From the NCBI GenBank assembly GCA_037176885.1, contig JAWWNJ010000013.1, forward strand, positions 2,418,001 to 2,482,000: DNA of 64,000 nucleotides. Reading direction: 5' to 3'. The notes beneath the pieces are model-generated. The model was not told where the DNA came from and made no database searches. It saw only the letters and a list, made by a program, of their open reading frames with translations. Source of the DNA: Favolaschia claudopus (taxonomy: Eukaryota > Basidiomycota > Agaricomycetes > Agaricales > Mycenaceae). This document shows positions 1-12,500 of this stretch, piece after piece; position 1 is the stretch's first letter; every line of letters starts with the position of its first letter. The position numbers and the translations under genes were made by a program.

Positions 1-1975
1 AAGCATCACCAAGCAACCAGACCCAAGAGACATTCCGTCGAAGTGAAGCTCGAAAGATGATAGTCGGCGGAGGGGGACAAAAGGTGATACAGCGCACAGA
101 GGAGCGAGGCCCGCAGCTCTACCTCGCGCCGCTCACCCTGTAACGGCGTGAAAAGGGTTTGTAAGATGGGTGACCATTTCGGCGCAGACGACGCCATATG
201 AAAGAAGGAATGGGCGTTGGAGCCGGAGGCGTACGCTGAGCGTTACACGGGCATAGACGGGGGTGCTACCGTGGCTTTTGAAGCGTCCGATAGCACTGAA
301 AGTCCAGTTGACGCTGCACGAGCTTTACACGAGACCACGACAGAATGCAAAGACGTCAAGCGGAGGGCAGGCGACGAGGGACACTGCTCGTGCGCTGAAG
401 GTGACTCGTCGTTGCGCGAGTCCTCGACGTCAACGGGGAGATGGGGACCAGTGCCTTCCCCCGTCAATTCACATCCCCACTCCCCGACCATCCGTCTCCT
501 GCCAGTCCCACCCAAAACCAGAGGAAATCTCCTGCCAAGAGCGAGCCAGCATGCGGACGGCGGACGACGGGTTCGCCAAGGATGGTACTACAGCCGAGCT
601 CCACCTCTTCCAATGCGGACGAAGAAAATAAGGCGCGTGGAAGGAACCAAGCGAGCTTCAGGCCCCAGCAAGTCCATCCACCCCGCCCGGGCATCGTGCA
701 CATATGCGCATCTAGACTCGGACCAACTCCCTGTCCGCAGCTCCCCCCGCCAACCTCCCCTACGATCAGACGAATATTTCACCCGCCCACCTTCATCATC
801 CCGAATCGTCGCCGTCCTCCTGCCTCCTGAGACCCACGACCCTCGCCCGCCAAGAAACGACACGCACAAGACGCTGATACGGCGGCATGGCATATCCCTG
901 AGTGAGTAAAAAACGGCGTTGTAGTCAGCCGGTAGTGGTGAGGGCGAGCTACATCTTCTCCTTGGAAAGAGCCGCCAGTCCCCATGAGACGAAGCAAGTC
1001 CAAAAGGTGCGCCTTCACCCTCTTTCCTTCCGCCCCTGTCTCCACATTCACACCTCCTCCCCTCCGCAGTCTCGCCTGTCACCGTCTTACTGCTCTCCTC
1101 GCCCACCGTCGCCACCAACCTCCTTCCCTCGTCGCACTCTCTGCCTCCGCCTCCTCAAAGCTTGCTCCCCCGCCCGCCTTCAGCAGGCCGCGTTACAGCC
1201 AGGGACGATGACAGCAAACGGGAGTCACGCCACCCATCAAGCCAGCGCGGTATCTGGGCGTGGTATGCACCGAAAGCGGTAGACGTCGGGGAGGCTAAGG
1301 TGTATGTATGCTGCGGATTCGGGGCGGGTGGTAGAAACTAGATGCGTGAAGAGGGGAATGGTGTCGTGAGGTGCGTGTGTTAATGTCGTCAACGTGTTCC
1401 GCGCCCATGAGGTGGAATTTAGACCCACGCAGATTAAATCTACGCGGGAAATGAATGGCTGCCTGGCGAGAGGATGGTCAGTCATCCATCTCCGTGAGCA
1501 GAAAAGTCGCAGCGTACTCACGAGATGGAGCGATCCACGCAACGTTTCGCATACACCGCGCCTGATCTTAGTCCATGCCTTCGCGATTTTCGTATTCCCG
1601 CCGTATCTCGACTGACCGCCGTCTCACGTGTTCTCCGCCCAACCTTCCGCTCTCCTCGCCCACCACCACCCGACCTTCCTCTGGATCACCCTTCTTCATC
1701 GCTGGATCCCATCAAAGTCGTCCTGCACGAGGCTACGAGCATGCGAGGACGTCGACAGTGCCATGGGGAGCGAGAGGCGAGAGAGTAAGCACGGACGTTC
1801 TGCTGAAGAGCCCGACGAGCACGAGAAGGGCGACACGATGGAAATTTTGAAACAAGACGGTATGCGGGAGATCTCGAGGGAGACGCCGTTATAGCGTAGT
1901 GACGTCGATGCGGAGGGTATATACTGCGCATGCGTATGGGCTTGATCTTCATGCGGCTACCCGACCTCTGCGCCT
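1..1975. repeat. Block X copy 1, left part; no gene seen
   Basis: GC-rich, pyrimidine-biased DNA with several overlapping open frames on both strands but no recognisable protein. From about 1150 to 1970 it resembles 21330-22060: both carry a CAGATGCGTGAAGA-like stretch, the phrase CTCTTCGCCCACCACCACCC or close variants, and CTACCCGACCTC near the end. The match breaks up beyond about 1975, probably because other sequence was inserted. The long frames are best read as a by-product of base composition. Confidence 0.5.
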
Positions 1976-3773
1976 CCTCTCGCCTCCCACATCGAGATCT
2001 CCCACCGTAGCACGGGCGGGGAAGGGATAGTGGTGGTGGGGATTGATGGAGCGTCTCGAAACGCGACGCGGTGTAACGGTGCGTGTAGGTGTAGGCGTGA
2101 AATATATCGAAATATAAAATCACAAAATCTAATCCAATACAACGTGTGTGTGTGTGTTCGGGGTGGCGGGAGCACGTATCGTCCCTCAGAATACTTGTGC
2201 AAGCTTCAATCAATCAAGGTCGCTACGTTTGAGCGGGACGAACTACTAGATTGTCAAGCGAGAACGTAGCGGGCAAAACGATTCGCAGCGGGAGAAGCGA
2301 AGAGTCACTCTTTCTGAGACTTCGAAATGAGAAATTCTGAGTCTAGCGGGGAGGGTCTCCGTGCCAATAGAAAAGCGTCGCCCGGTAGTGGATCGTCAAC
2401 CGGGAAGAAGCTTTCTGGATGACAACCGGCGGGCAGAAGGCGCGGCTCAGCGGGACGGGGTTCTTATTCAACTGGCGCGGCTCTGGCAAGGAGCGGGGCT
2501 CTTACGTCGATGGCGCGGACACTAACAGTGGCCGGGGCACTTACACCACTGCGCGGCGGCTAGCTCGAACGGGGGTCTTTGAATACCGCGGAACGGCAGG
2601 GCACACGGGGCATCGACGGCGCGGAATCAAGCACGAACGGGGGTCTTGGTTATACCGCGGAACTGCAAGAGACGGGGCTTCGTATTTCAGGAGGGCGCGG
2701 GCTCAAAGGCTGGCGGGGCTCTCAAAGTTCTGGCGGCTCGGTATACCACAAGTCTTTCCGTATCACTCGAGTCTCTCTCAGATATCAAGTCTAGTCTCTT
2801 TCAAAGCTTCAATTCAAATTCAAGAGTCCGCTACAAACTGCCCTTGTCTACGGGTAGGTAATTGACTGAGTAACCAAAAGTACAGCGGGAGATTAAATAC
2901 ATCCAACGGGAGCAGAAACAACCAAATAAAATCATGATGAGAGAGTGTCCAAGAGTGATGCCGCGCCCGCTGGGAGCCAATGGTATATTCAGGATTGCAA
3001 GTCGTGAGTGAAAAGACTGCCTCCCGGAGCAAGTCCATGCGGGCGGGTGGGTATTGCGCCTTATTGCAGTGCAATGGCGTGCTGGTTGCCATGTCTCCAG
3101 GGAGAGACACGAAATATCTTCTTCATAATGGCTGCTTGCCGCTGGTCGAGTAAAGGCCAAAGTCGCCTCCCGCCGTCCGTGCTGGTGGCGGCTTGAGTGC
3201 GGTCAAGTTCTTCTGAGTTCTTCTGTCATCAGGAAAGAGGCTCCCGCTTGAAGCGGGGCAAGCCGATATAATCCAAGGGTTCGCCACTCGCCGGGAGACT
3301 CCCCGATATCAACGGTATTTGACACCGGCATCATGGGTTGGTCCCCCCGCTAGTGAACCCGAGGCAGCCGATGCCCCCCGTCTGATCCAGTCCACTCGCC
3401 GTCCCTAGTCGGGTCCTCGGCGATAAGCCCGCTGCTCGTGTAAGATCAAGTCTTCCTTGATCTGGTCCTCCCGTGAGGTCTTGTTCGACCCGCCGAAGGT
3501 GATGTTCCCGGCGGCATGTCCCCGCCAGTACTAATGAGTTCGTCTATCCGTCCGTCTGATTCGTCGATGGTGGTTCGGCGGGTTAGCGCCTAACATCGGG
3601 GTTTTGGTAATTCCTCTTGGTGGCCTCCGGCACCTTAAGGCAACGGTTTCCCGCTACGCTCTCGGCCCAACAGTAGTAGTAGTTGAAGTCAGAGTCCCGT
3701 TCCCATGTTTAGGGAGACGTCGCTAAGCTCCCGCTACCAGATGATGATGTCCCGCTGGCTTATCGGCCATCCT
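1976..3773. repeat. Unclassified repeat-like sequence
   Basis: No gene recognised. A GC-rich part at about 2430-2710 contains an imperfect duplication with a period near 68 bases: CGAACGGGGGTCTT occurs near 2566 and 2634, each followed by a TACCGCGGAAC-type string. The stretch 2860-3770 has no usable frame and no recognised motif. It sits where block X copy 2 has no counterpart, so it is probably an insertion or a decayed retroelement. Its ends could not be defined. Confidence 0.35.
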
Positions 3774-3782
3774 AAGCAATAA

Positions 3783-4280
3783 TAGTCTCACCAAGTCAGA
3801 CTCTATGAGATTTATGATAGTCGATAAATCTTTTTATATAGAGTCTGAACTTGATGGCACCTGTCATCCAGGACCTCAGATTTTCGTGACACACGTGCCG
3901 ATTCACACGCCCAAATCCGGACGATTTTGCCATTGCCATACGCCTACGGACATTTCGAATCCATAAACCTTCTCAGAGGCACTAATAGACCATCCAAGAC
4001 TAATTATTATGGCCTCAGCACACGAATATTGATAGCAGGTGCAAGTTCAACCAATTTTGATGCCTCGTCGAAAGCTCCGTCGTTTTTACATGTCCACTGT
4101 CAAACTAAGCGGCCAATATCTTCTTCATAACTATATAAATGTGCTTGAGTTGTCTATATACGCACAGACCTACAGAAGGTGGTCGAACGAAGCCTCGCGT
4201 CCCAATCCGGACGTGAGAAATGTGACATGTCACATCAAAAACCGAGGTCCTGGATGACAGCTGCCAGTAATTTCAGACTA
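3783..4280. mobile_element. 498-bp non-autonomous element with 9-bp TSD
   Basis: The element is flanked on both sides by AAGCAATAA (3774-3782 and 4281-4289), an exact 9-bp direct repeat. Its ends are TAGTCT and AGACTA. An inner inverted repeat built on CTGTCATCCAGGACCTC lies at about 3860-3885 and, reversed, at about 4240-4265. A second hairpin near the left end pairs CAGACTCTAT with ATAGAGTCTG (about 3806-3855). No protein is encoded. A 9-bp TSD suits Mutator-like elements, but the family is inferred. Confidence 0.75.
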
Positions 4281-4439
4281 AAGCAATAAGATACTGCCCT
4301 CGAGGTAGAGTATATCTTCTGTGATCCTAGCCTCACTTCCTCCCGCTGATAGGTACACAAATCGACAAATTTCTGTGGTTTCACGCGTAGCCGCTGAGCG
4401 GCCCTATCAGCGGAGCGATTTTGGCGGGTAGACGCGGGC

Positions 4440-4958
4440 GCGGGGCGTCACGGGGTATACGATGAAGCTAGAGTAGCGGTGGTGGGGTGCTGAAGACGGT
4501 GAATGGGAAACATCTACAGGCGAGCGTGCAGATACTAAGGCAGGGATACGGTCGTCGAGGGACGTGGCGTGTCGCGGAGCCCTGCGCGGGGATAGAGTAG
4601 CGGTCGAGAGAGCAGCAGACGCCGCTTGGTTTAATGGAGAGGGACGTGCCGTGATTCTTCCAGCTTGCCGATATCGACGAGGGCGGCGAGAACGGGTGGG
4701 TAAGCACCATCCCGGGAGATAACCGATAGATGACGGTGCGCGCGACCAGGGCGGAGGGACATCTGGCAGGTGTGCGCTGGTCTACGACGCCGCAAGTGGG
4801 CGAAGTGGATGCGGCATTCGAGCTGCTGGTGATGAGACTATCAGCTGCTCTATGTAAAATCGAGAAAGCGGGGGTACGCACTGAAGGTACAGGTACTGTA
4901 CTAACGGCTAAGCATCCAATGACAGCCGTCCAGAGACGAAATCCATCTTGACTGATTC
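4440..4958. repeat. Block X copy 1, central part
   Basis: Closely resembles 22560-22990. Shared strings include GATGACGGTGC, GGGCGGAGGGACATCT and GTACGCACTGA. No gene is recognised in either copy. The match continues after the inserted element ends, at 8314, which shows that 4959-8313 is an insertion. Confidence 0.65.
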
Positions 4959-5334
4959 CACCTCATATTGGTGAGTTTTTACAAAAAGTAGTTGATATGG
5001 CCACACCCCTTTTGCAAAAACATCTTGGTAACCATATAAAGAAGGTATTGGCCTTGTTTATTACAGGGGCGTTGTCCGGCAAGCCCGGCATCAACCCAAA
5101 AGCTTCAGGCCGGCGGCAATAATAAAAACAATTATTTTGCCGTCTTGCCGGTGTGTTCGGAACCTCAAAGCATGATTGAAAATCAATTTTACTTAAGTAA
5201 TAAAATCAGTGGCCTGTAAATTTATTGCCTGCGCGCTAAAACATTTAAGCGCCCATAATTTTCCATTTCTCACGGGAGCGGTAGCGTTTTCGGGACGTCC
5301 CGCAGGGCATACGGGTGCAGGGACGGAGGAACGG

Positions 5335-5800
5335 TGAATTACGGGCATGTCGGCACACGTGCGAGGGGAGCAGGCGGGTTCGATTGCGGGTCCGTTGGTG
5401 CAGGTGAGGTGGCGGCGCCTGGGTCGAATGCAGGCAGCCGGGTCAATTGGCACGACGGTCGAGGGGCGGGTGCGTGGGTCGAATGCGGGCAGCCGGATCG
5501 AAACAGCGCGCGTGAATGCAGGGGACGGGGGAATGACGACTTGCGGGTGTAATTGCGGGCACATTGGTGCGGGTGCGGGGGAGCGGGCAGGTATAATTGC
5601 AGGTCCGTTGGTGCGGGTGCGGGCAACGGGCCGGGGTGCGGGCGAGTGGGGCGGATGCGGGCAGCCGGGTTAATTAGCACGGCGGTCGAAACGGTGCGCG
5701 TGAATGCGTTGTTTCGAATGCGGGCAGCGCGAGCAGTGGCGCGGCGGGAATGCGGGTGTGGCGAGGGTGTTCGCAGCCGCAGGTTGCGCGCACGGATACG
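5335..5800 (+). repeat. Degenerate GC-rich minisatellite
   Basis: Irregular reiteration of two phrases, GGTCGAATGCGGGCAGCCGG (variants near 5430, 5487, 5655 and 5720) and TTGCGGGTCCGTTGGTGCGG (variants near 5385, 5555 and 5600). The periodicity makes long frames on both strands, which are composition artefacts. Confidence 0.7.
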
Positions 5801-7738
5801 CGGCATCGTGGTCCAGAGTGTGTGCGGCTGGGTGTTGTGGCGGCAGCAAGCAGAAAGTACGAGAAACGAAAAGAAAAAAGAAAAGAAAGTAAACAGAAAG
5901 TAGAGCAAACACACTGTAGAACCCATTAAGCCCCTTATGAATCCTCACTACTAAATTCATCCTCCATAGCTTGCGGTATTGCGGCTTTGATTCGTTGCCG
6001 TCGTAGGGTGGAAAATTTGCAGCTGACATTCCCAGAATGCAAGTTGACCGTCTTCTCAGAGCCCTGGCAACCCCAGGGTCGGGTACGCGCCCTTGGGATG
6101 AGTCGAGGGCGATGATACATGCCAGTATGAGTAGGGGACGTGCTGGAAGTGGCGAAGAAAGGTGGCAGATGTGATGCGCTGGCATGGGTGACGCGTGAGT
6201 CACGGTCTCGGAAACGATTCCGATTGGCGAGAGAAATCGGTCCGATGACCCGGTATTCAACGCTTTCATCCGGAAAAGGAAGTTTGCCCATCACTCGTTA
6301 AAAACTCGGGAATGTCGGGTGCGATTCATCGCGTAAGCTAGTGTGTACTAATTCAATACATCCATACTACATCTCAGAGAATTTACAGCGTTAAAGTAAG
6401 CCGGTATTTAATTTATTCATGGCGTACTTCTCACTTGTCTCCGATCCGGTCAATCAATGCTTGAGGTGACTCATTCAACACTATCATCTCAACAGCGTAT
6501 GGGAGCCAATCTATCTCACTCAATCGTCTCGTTATCACGTTTTGGGAGCTGAAGATGGTGTACTTATATGTTCCTACCGATACACATTTGTTCAAGTTTG
6601 CTCAGAATATGTCCTATGCCAATGAGGTTGGACAAGGTCCTAAGGGTCAAATAGCATGTATAACATATCTTTAATGTTGGCGAAACAATATATGAGCTAT
6701 TTGGACAAAACCCGCAAACTTGACTTACCATGTTCGTGAATCGAGGGCTGAAAGCCGTATACTTGTACGGTTCATTTGCTGGATTGTGAGTACATCGATA
6801 TTTTCATCATATAAAATTCGAAAAAAGCCAAGAATATTCAGAAGGGTAGATAGGACGCACATTAGCACCATGGGCATATAAAATTGGCACGTTGAGGCCA
6901 ATGTTGAGCGTTGAGCTCGCTGTCCGTTGCGTTCGGCGCGCGTGAGTTCGTCATAGGTGTAACAAGTTCGTCATACCCCTGCAATTATTGGCTGACGCGC
7001 ATTTTAAAGTGACAATTCTGCGTATTTCTTGTTCTCTCAACTTATATTCAAACTCATTTGAGGCTTCAAGGTTACTCATTGGGGGTCAGTTATGTACTAC
7101 ACAACAAAAATAGGTGATAACACAGTCAAAAATACAAAATGCATGTCCGAAACAGAGGAAAAGAGATAAACAAAACCGTTTGCCGTCGTGCGTTTGCCCC
7201 ACCCCACGCCATGAAGCGTTTACCCCACATTACCCGCTCCCGTGTTCGTTCGCCTCGTCCGGCCCATCCGACGCTGACGCCACCCACCCGCGCCCGCCTC
7301 CTCACCCAGACACGCTCGACCCACCTGCGCTTGGACGGGGAATAAGACTAAACGAAACAGCCGGAATGAGTTCGTTATATCACTCACCTGGTATGATGGT
7401 GGTCAAGAGGGTAGCTGCGAACGAGGGATTGGGGCGAAGCGCGGTGTCGGATTGATGCGCACCGCCTGTATTCGTCCTGTGAGTTGAAGGGGTGTAAAAA
7501 AGGGTAAGAACAGGGTATAAACGACGTACCATATTCTCCTCACTGTCGGCCTTTGGCTATTTCCCCCCTTGCCAGCTCGATATCCCGGGCAGCAGCGCAA
7601 AAAGTGGGCCCCGGTGGCAGCGCTAAATGTGTGTCGTACGCGTCGTAGATGACGTGACAGTCGTGTAGTGCATGGGAATAGTTTTAGAGCGGGGTGGTGC
7701 CAGTACTGGGGCAGATGCGGCCGCCGGCAGCGCTGTGG

Positions 7739-8065
7739 GAGCAGGAATGGGTGGGTTTTGGGTGCGGCGCAGGCGCGGTTCTACGGCGGCGTACGGGCAA
7801 AATCGTGGATAACAGAGGTAGCAGACGAGAGGCGTTGAGTAGACATAAGCGCCGTCGAGCGCCGGCGCTGTAGGCGGCGCAAACGCTGGCGGGTGCGAGC
7901 AGGAATGGGGTGTGTTTTGGGGGGGAGCGTAGGGGCAGTTCTACGGCGGTGTACGGGCGAAATCGCAGATAGCACTGGTCGGGGGTGAGGGGCGTTGAGT
8001 AGACATAGGCGCCGTCGAACGCCGGCGCTGTAGGCGGCGCAAACGCTGGCGGGTGCGAGCGGGAG
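7739..8065 (+). repeat. Two tandem copies of a 165-bp unit
   Basis: GCAGGAATGGG starts a unit near 7740 and again near 7905. Both units run through GTTGAGTAGACATA and then GGCGCTGTAGGCGGCGCAAA, and end in CTGGCGGGTGCGAGC. The copies are clearly alike but not identical, so the duplication is not very recent. It lies inside the 3.36-kb element. Confidence 0.75.
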
Positions 8066-8313
8066 AAAGCAGGGAGGTTGTGACGGTGACCAGTCACGAG
8101 TCACGGTGATGTGTACCACGCTCCGCTGGCAACGGGCGTCGGCAGCGGCAAAATGGCATCAACCACAGCATTGATGGCTTGTTTCAAACCCCGACGAGCC
8201 TTGCCGAGGCCCCATCAACAGCTCCGAGGCCTATCAGGGGAGTCTCAGTAGTTTTTGCAAAAGGTGTGTGGCAATACTCACTACTTTTTGTAAAAAGTCA
8301 ACAATATGGGCTG

Positions 8314-9577
8314 CTGATTCGTCGAGCGAGATACCAAGTAGCGCAAGGGGGTGGAATTTGTGGTTGACTTTGTGCATAGAGAACGATTGTTAAGTCGAAA
8401 GAAAGTAAGAGAATAGGAGAAAACTTACCTGCCTCGCCCCGTACGCAAGCAACGAATTCGACGTATCAAGCACGCGCCTAAGCGGGATGAAAAAGAGGCC
8501 ATTACCGAAGAACAGATACGCACCGGTGTGCATGAAAGGTAAATATCTGAGCCCAGATTTGCCATAAACGTTGGCATCTACGGACTCCATACGCTTTGGC
8601 ACCAGGATGCTCAGTCGCTACTGTCGGCTTGAGTCGGGCGGGCCGTGTCGTCGATGCTGCCAGTGTCTTCCCTTGAGGTGAGCGACCATCCCGATGTTTC
8701 GTAGATGGATGCCGCCATGGACACTGTAGACATCGCAGGTATCGTCGGCGTTGTCCACCTCGATGACAGAGAAGGCTGGATTGCTGACGTGGTCACAAAT
8801 CAGTCACTTGTCACCGCCGGCAATTAAGTTGCCGGCACGCTTTCTTTCCAACCACCACCTTGACACCACCACCGAATCCTCGAAGTGCCAGAAGTTTTTC
8901 ATGGTCAGCGGCGAGCGTCGTTTGACTGGTCTATTTGGCTAGCCTGAAATGTATTCTGGTACTCTTGCGCGGACGCTGCCGGAATTTAGCGGAATTAAAC
9001 TGACCTCGCGACCTTCCCACGGTTAACACTCTGGAACTTTCCTCAATACAACGTGTCTCGCCATTTCCAGAAGCTTTGCCTTACAATGTGCATGTTGCTA
9101 TTCTTTCTGGTGTGAAATTCCGGCCATAGAACCTATCAAAACTCTCGCTACGATTCTTTCGCTGACTTTTTTTTATCATCTCACACGCCCACCCTCGTGA
9201 GATATCAACGAGCCCTAACGAGCCTGTGTCTTTCCAAAACACCCGGAACTCTGTATTAAGGTAGGATACCTGGACTTCGGCTTGCTTTGGATTTTGTACA
9301 GGTCAATTTGGTTTTCCTCGATCCCTTCTCCTCTAACAAACGACTGCCGAATTGGCTTCTTGAAGGCAGGGATCTAATCGCCGCTACGCCACAGCCATTG
9401 ACGGGTCTAATCTGTCCTAGGTGACATAGACAATGTTTAGTACAGTTACCGCCTCGTGTTTTCACACCATTTCGCAAGACGTCGTGGTTCCGGCGTTGTT
9501 TCTCACCCTCACCTCTCTCTCTTACGCTCCTCCACCACCACACATATCTACAGGAAAGGATTGCTGCTCACCAATCC
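8314..9577. repeat. Block X end and upstream region of NACHT gene 1
   Basis: 8314-8590 resembles 22965-23190 (shared: ACGCAAGCAACGAA, GACGTATCAAGC, GAAAAAGAGGCCATTAC). The stretch from about 8811 carries CGGCAATTAAGTTGCCGGC and TTTCCAACCACCACC, which recur near 30850-30900. The part near the gene matches the region before the second NACHT gene (CCTCGTGTTTTCAC at 9451 and 39299). No separate gene is seen; it probably includes the NACHT promoter. Confidence 0.5.
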
Positions 9578-12500
9578 ATGGCAAAAATGTGCAAATTCTT
9601 CCGTGGCCGGGACGAGACGAACACGGGTCCACTCCCCAAAATTCTCTCTGATATCCAAGACGGTTTTGCCCTCTTGATTGACCGCGCGGATGGCCTCGTG
9701 GATGGCCCGGCGAAGATACCATTGAGCCTACTGAATACAGCTCTGAAGCTCGCAAATGTAAGTGCGAGAAGTGCCTATCCTATTGATGACTTACGATTCA
9801 AGCCCTTGCAGACCATCTCAGACAATAAAAAAGACTTTCAAGACCTCGCTGAGAGTATTCAGGGTCATTTAGCAATTGTAAATAAGGAGCTCGATCAGAC
9901 GTCAGAAAGCCCGGAATCTAAGGAACGGTTACGCAGGTTTTCACAGTACGTCTGCATGGCTTTGTGCTAATGATAACCAACTGAACGCCAGACAGAAAGT
10001 TGGAAAAAAAACTTGTCCCTATTGTCGCGTTATCAAACCGCGGCATCTTCAGACGACTATTGAAAGCCGATGCAGATGCCAAAACCATCACAGAGGCTTT
10101 TCGGAAAATTGATAATGACCTCCGAGATTTCCAGGTATGACGACTTTTACGGCCGAAATCAATGCATCTTACTCATTATCTTCGAGTTTGAACTAGCTCT
10201 TGCGACGAATCGAAAGGTGGAACGCGCCGAAGTTCGTTGCCATTTTATACTGCATTGGTGTTTAACTGAATTGTTCCAATCAATTTGTGGAATACTCAGG
10301 TCGAAGCTGGTATGTTCTTATCAATCTGACAGATGTCTTTACTAAAACACATGTGAAGCATTGCAGAAGCTTTCCGAAGCCTCATCTAATGAAGCATCAT
10401 ACGACTGGGGAAATAATTATGATCGCCCATCATGTCACCCGAAAACTCGCGAGGAGTATCTCTCGAAACTCGAAGCGTGGTCTCAAGAGAAATCCTGTGA
10501 TCACCCCAGAATCTTCTGGATGTATGGACCAGCAGGCACCGGCAAATCAGCAATTGTGCAGTCATTCTGCGAACAACTGCAAGGCAGAAGTCGGCTCGGA
10601 GCAAGCTTCTTCTTCAAAAGAGGTCACCTATCTCGGGGAGATGTGATGAAGGTTTTTCCCACTCTAGCATACCACCTTGCTCGTGCTTTGCCTGAGCTCG
10701 AACTTGCCATCACAACTAGCGTTCGAAAGGACCCAGCAATATTCAGCCAATCACTAGCCATTCAACTGCAGAAGTTGATCATTGGCCCATGTCAGGCAGT
10801 GGCCCTCAAACCTCCAGACAATGACCAGGGGAAGTCGCTTTCCCTGGTGATTGCCATAGATGGGCTCGATGAGTGCGAAGGGGAAAAACCCCAAGAGTCA
10901 CTTCTGCGTGCTCTTGGCAATGCATACAATGACTGGAAATCCCATTTGACTATTCTGATTGCAAGCAGACCAGAGGCACATCTTCAGAGTGTCTTCAAGG
11001 AACCATGTCTAGCCCTTGCTCGAAGATTGGAAATTCGTGGCTCGGAGGATGATGTTCGAACTTATCTTGTCGATCAGTTTCAACACATCCAAACAACGCA
11101 TAAATCGCTCCCAATGGCGCCTATGGTATGGCCGGGTGATGAAATTGTCGAATGGCTTGTTCAGCAATCATCCGGGCATTTTATCTATGCTTCCACAATT
11201 GTCAAGTTCATTGACGACCACAACTGGAATCCAAAAAGGCGTTTAAACCTCATTTTGGGAACTACGGAAAATCCCATCTCCTCCCTTAACACCGAACCTC
11301 CCCCTGGGCCTTTTGTTGCTCTAGATCAACTTTATCAGAAGATCCTGGCTGATGTGCCCAATCAAGAATGCCTGCTTACTATTCTGTCAGTCATTGCGGC
11401 TAAATTACTGCTGTCTGCTTTGCAAATGGGGGAACTCTTGAAATTGGACCTCGTTGACATACAACCAACTTTACGTGGGCTGCATTCATTAATCAATGTA
11501 CCTGCTGTAGTCGGAGATGAGGTCGACACAAATCGTTCCATCACTGTACACCATGCTTCCTTCCTTGACTTTCTCAATGATCCTGCCCGTTCTGGCCAGT
11601 TCCATTTCAATGGCACTGCCCGACAGAGCCTTGCACTCCATATACTCAAAGTCTACTCAGAACCGTCCGAAATTGGATTACAGCCAGCAAATGGCCATGT
11701 TTGGCAGTACGTTTCTGCACATAGGGGGAAGTCAATATCAGATTGAACATCATAACAGGCAACTCAAGCTGCACTTCATAACAACAGCCAACTTATTACC
11801 AGACATGATTGAGCCTCTACACCGGATCAATTTTGACCTTGCTATTGGTGAAAGTAACTTTAGTCAAGTAGCGCAGTGGATCAAGGTATGACCCAAACTT
11901 GGCTCTTACCTTGTGACTGTAATTCAAGAATAGCAACAGGAACAAAATGGGCCAGGTGATTTGACTCAGCAATGGGAAGACTATGCAAGTATGGATAGAT
12001 TTCAGGACATCGTCGAGGCAACAATTCGCGATCCCAAACTTGAAGAAGAGACAGATGATATGCCAGAAGTGATGGAGACAATTTCACCAACAGTTGTTCA
12101 AATCATCCAGATTTGCACACTGCTTACATACGGAGGTGGTTGGAGTCTTACCATGGCACGTTGGGTGTTGGAATACAGCTGGGGAGAGATGTGGTCCATA
12201 ATTGCACCCATCAGCTCCTGCAAGAGGATTGACATACAGAATCTATGCTCAGAAACTTCATCTCCTCTGCGCATCCAGGAGCTGAACCCTGGCCAGGTGC
12301 TGCAAAAATTGGCTGCACGTTGCATAGAACTACTTTGCATGCAACTACAAAGACAGAAGAAAGGATGGAAGGCTGCAATGTGGGTGAACTGTTCACGCTA
12401 TTATGCATGCACTGCTAACCCCCACATGTTGATGCATAGATTTTGGTGCTCTTGGAGTTACATTGTAAGAGCTTGTTTTCCGACACTAGAGTTATTGGAG

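Larger units (their letters stand above)
4959..8313. mobile_element. 3.36-kb non-autonomous DNA transposon
   Basis: Terminal inverted repeats of about 60 bp match well: both ends, read inwards, contain CATATTG, TTTTTACAAAAAGTAGT, GCCACAC and CCTTTTGCAAAAAC. The left TIR is at 4959-5025 and the right one at about 8247-8313. CTGATTC flanks both sides (4952-4958 and 8314-8320), and the interrupted block X sequence resumes directly afterwards. No transposase was found inside. The interior holds a GC-rich minisatellite, a 165-bp tandem duplication and about 2 kb (5800-7700) without recognisable genes. A hAT-like origin is possible if the TSD is read as an imperfect 8-mer. Confidence 0.75.

Noticed and set aside
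217..2213. Several long overlapping frames on both strands (up to 230 codons)
   Set aside because: Sequence is GC-rich with few stops, frames overlap on both strands, the peptides are low-complexity Arg/Ser/Pro, and the frames are not kept in the related copy at 21.3-22.1 kb.
2340..3780. LTR retrotransposon
   Set aside because: No pair of direct long repeats, primer-binding site, polypurine tract or gag/pol frame was found.
5339..5926. 195-codon minus-strand frame and plus-strand partners
   Set aside because: They lie wholly in the degenerate minisatellite; periodic sequence explains the open frames.
9996..9996. Frameshift suspected in exon 3 of NACHT copy 1
   Set aside because: Using the second acceptor (ending at 9995) instead of the first (ending at 9991) restores the frame and matches copy 2 exactly in exon length.
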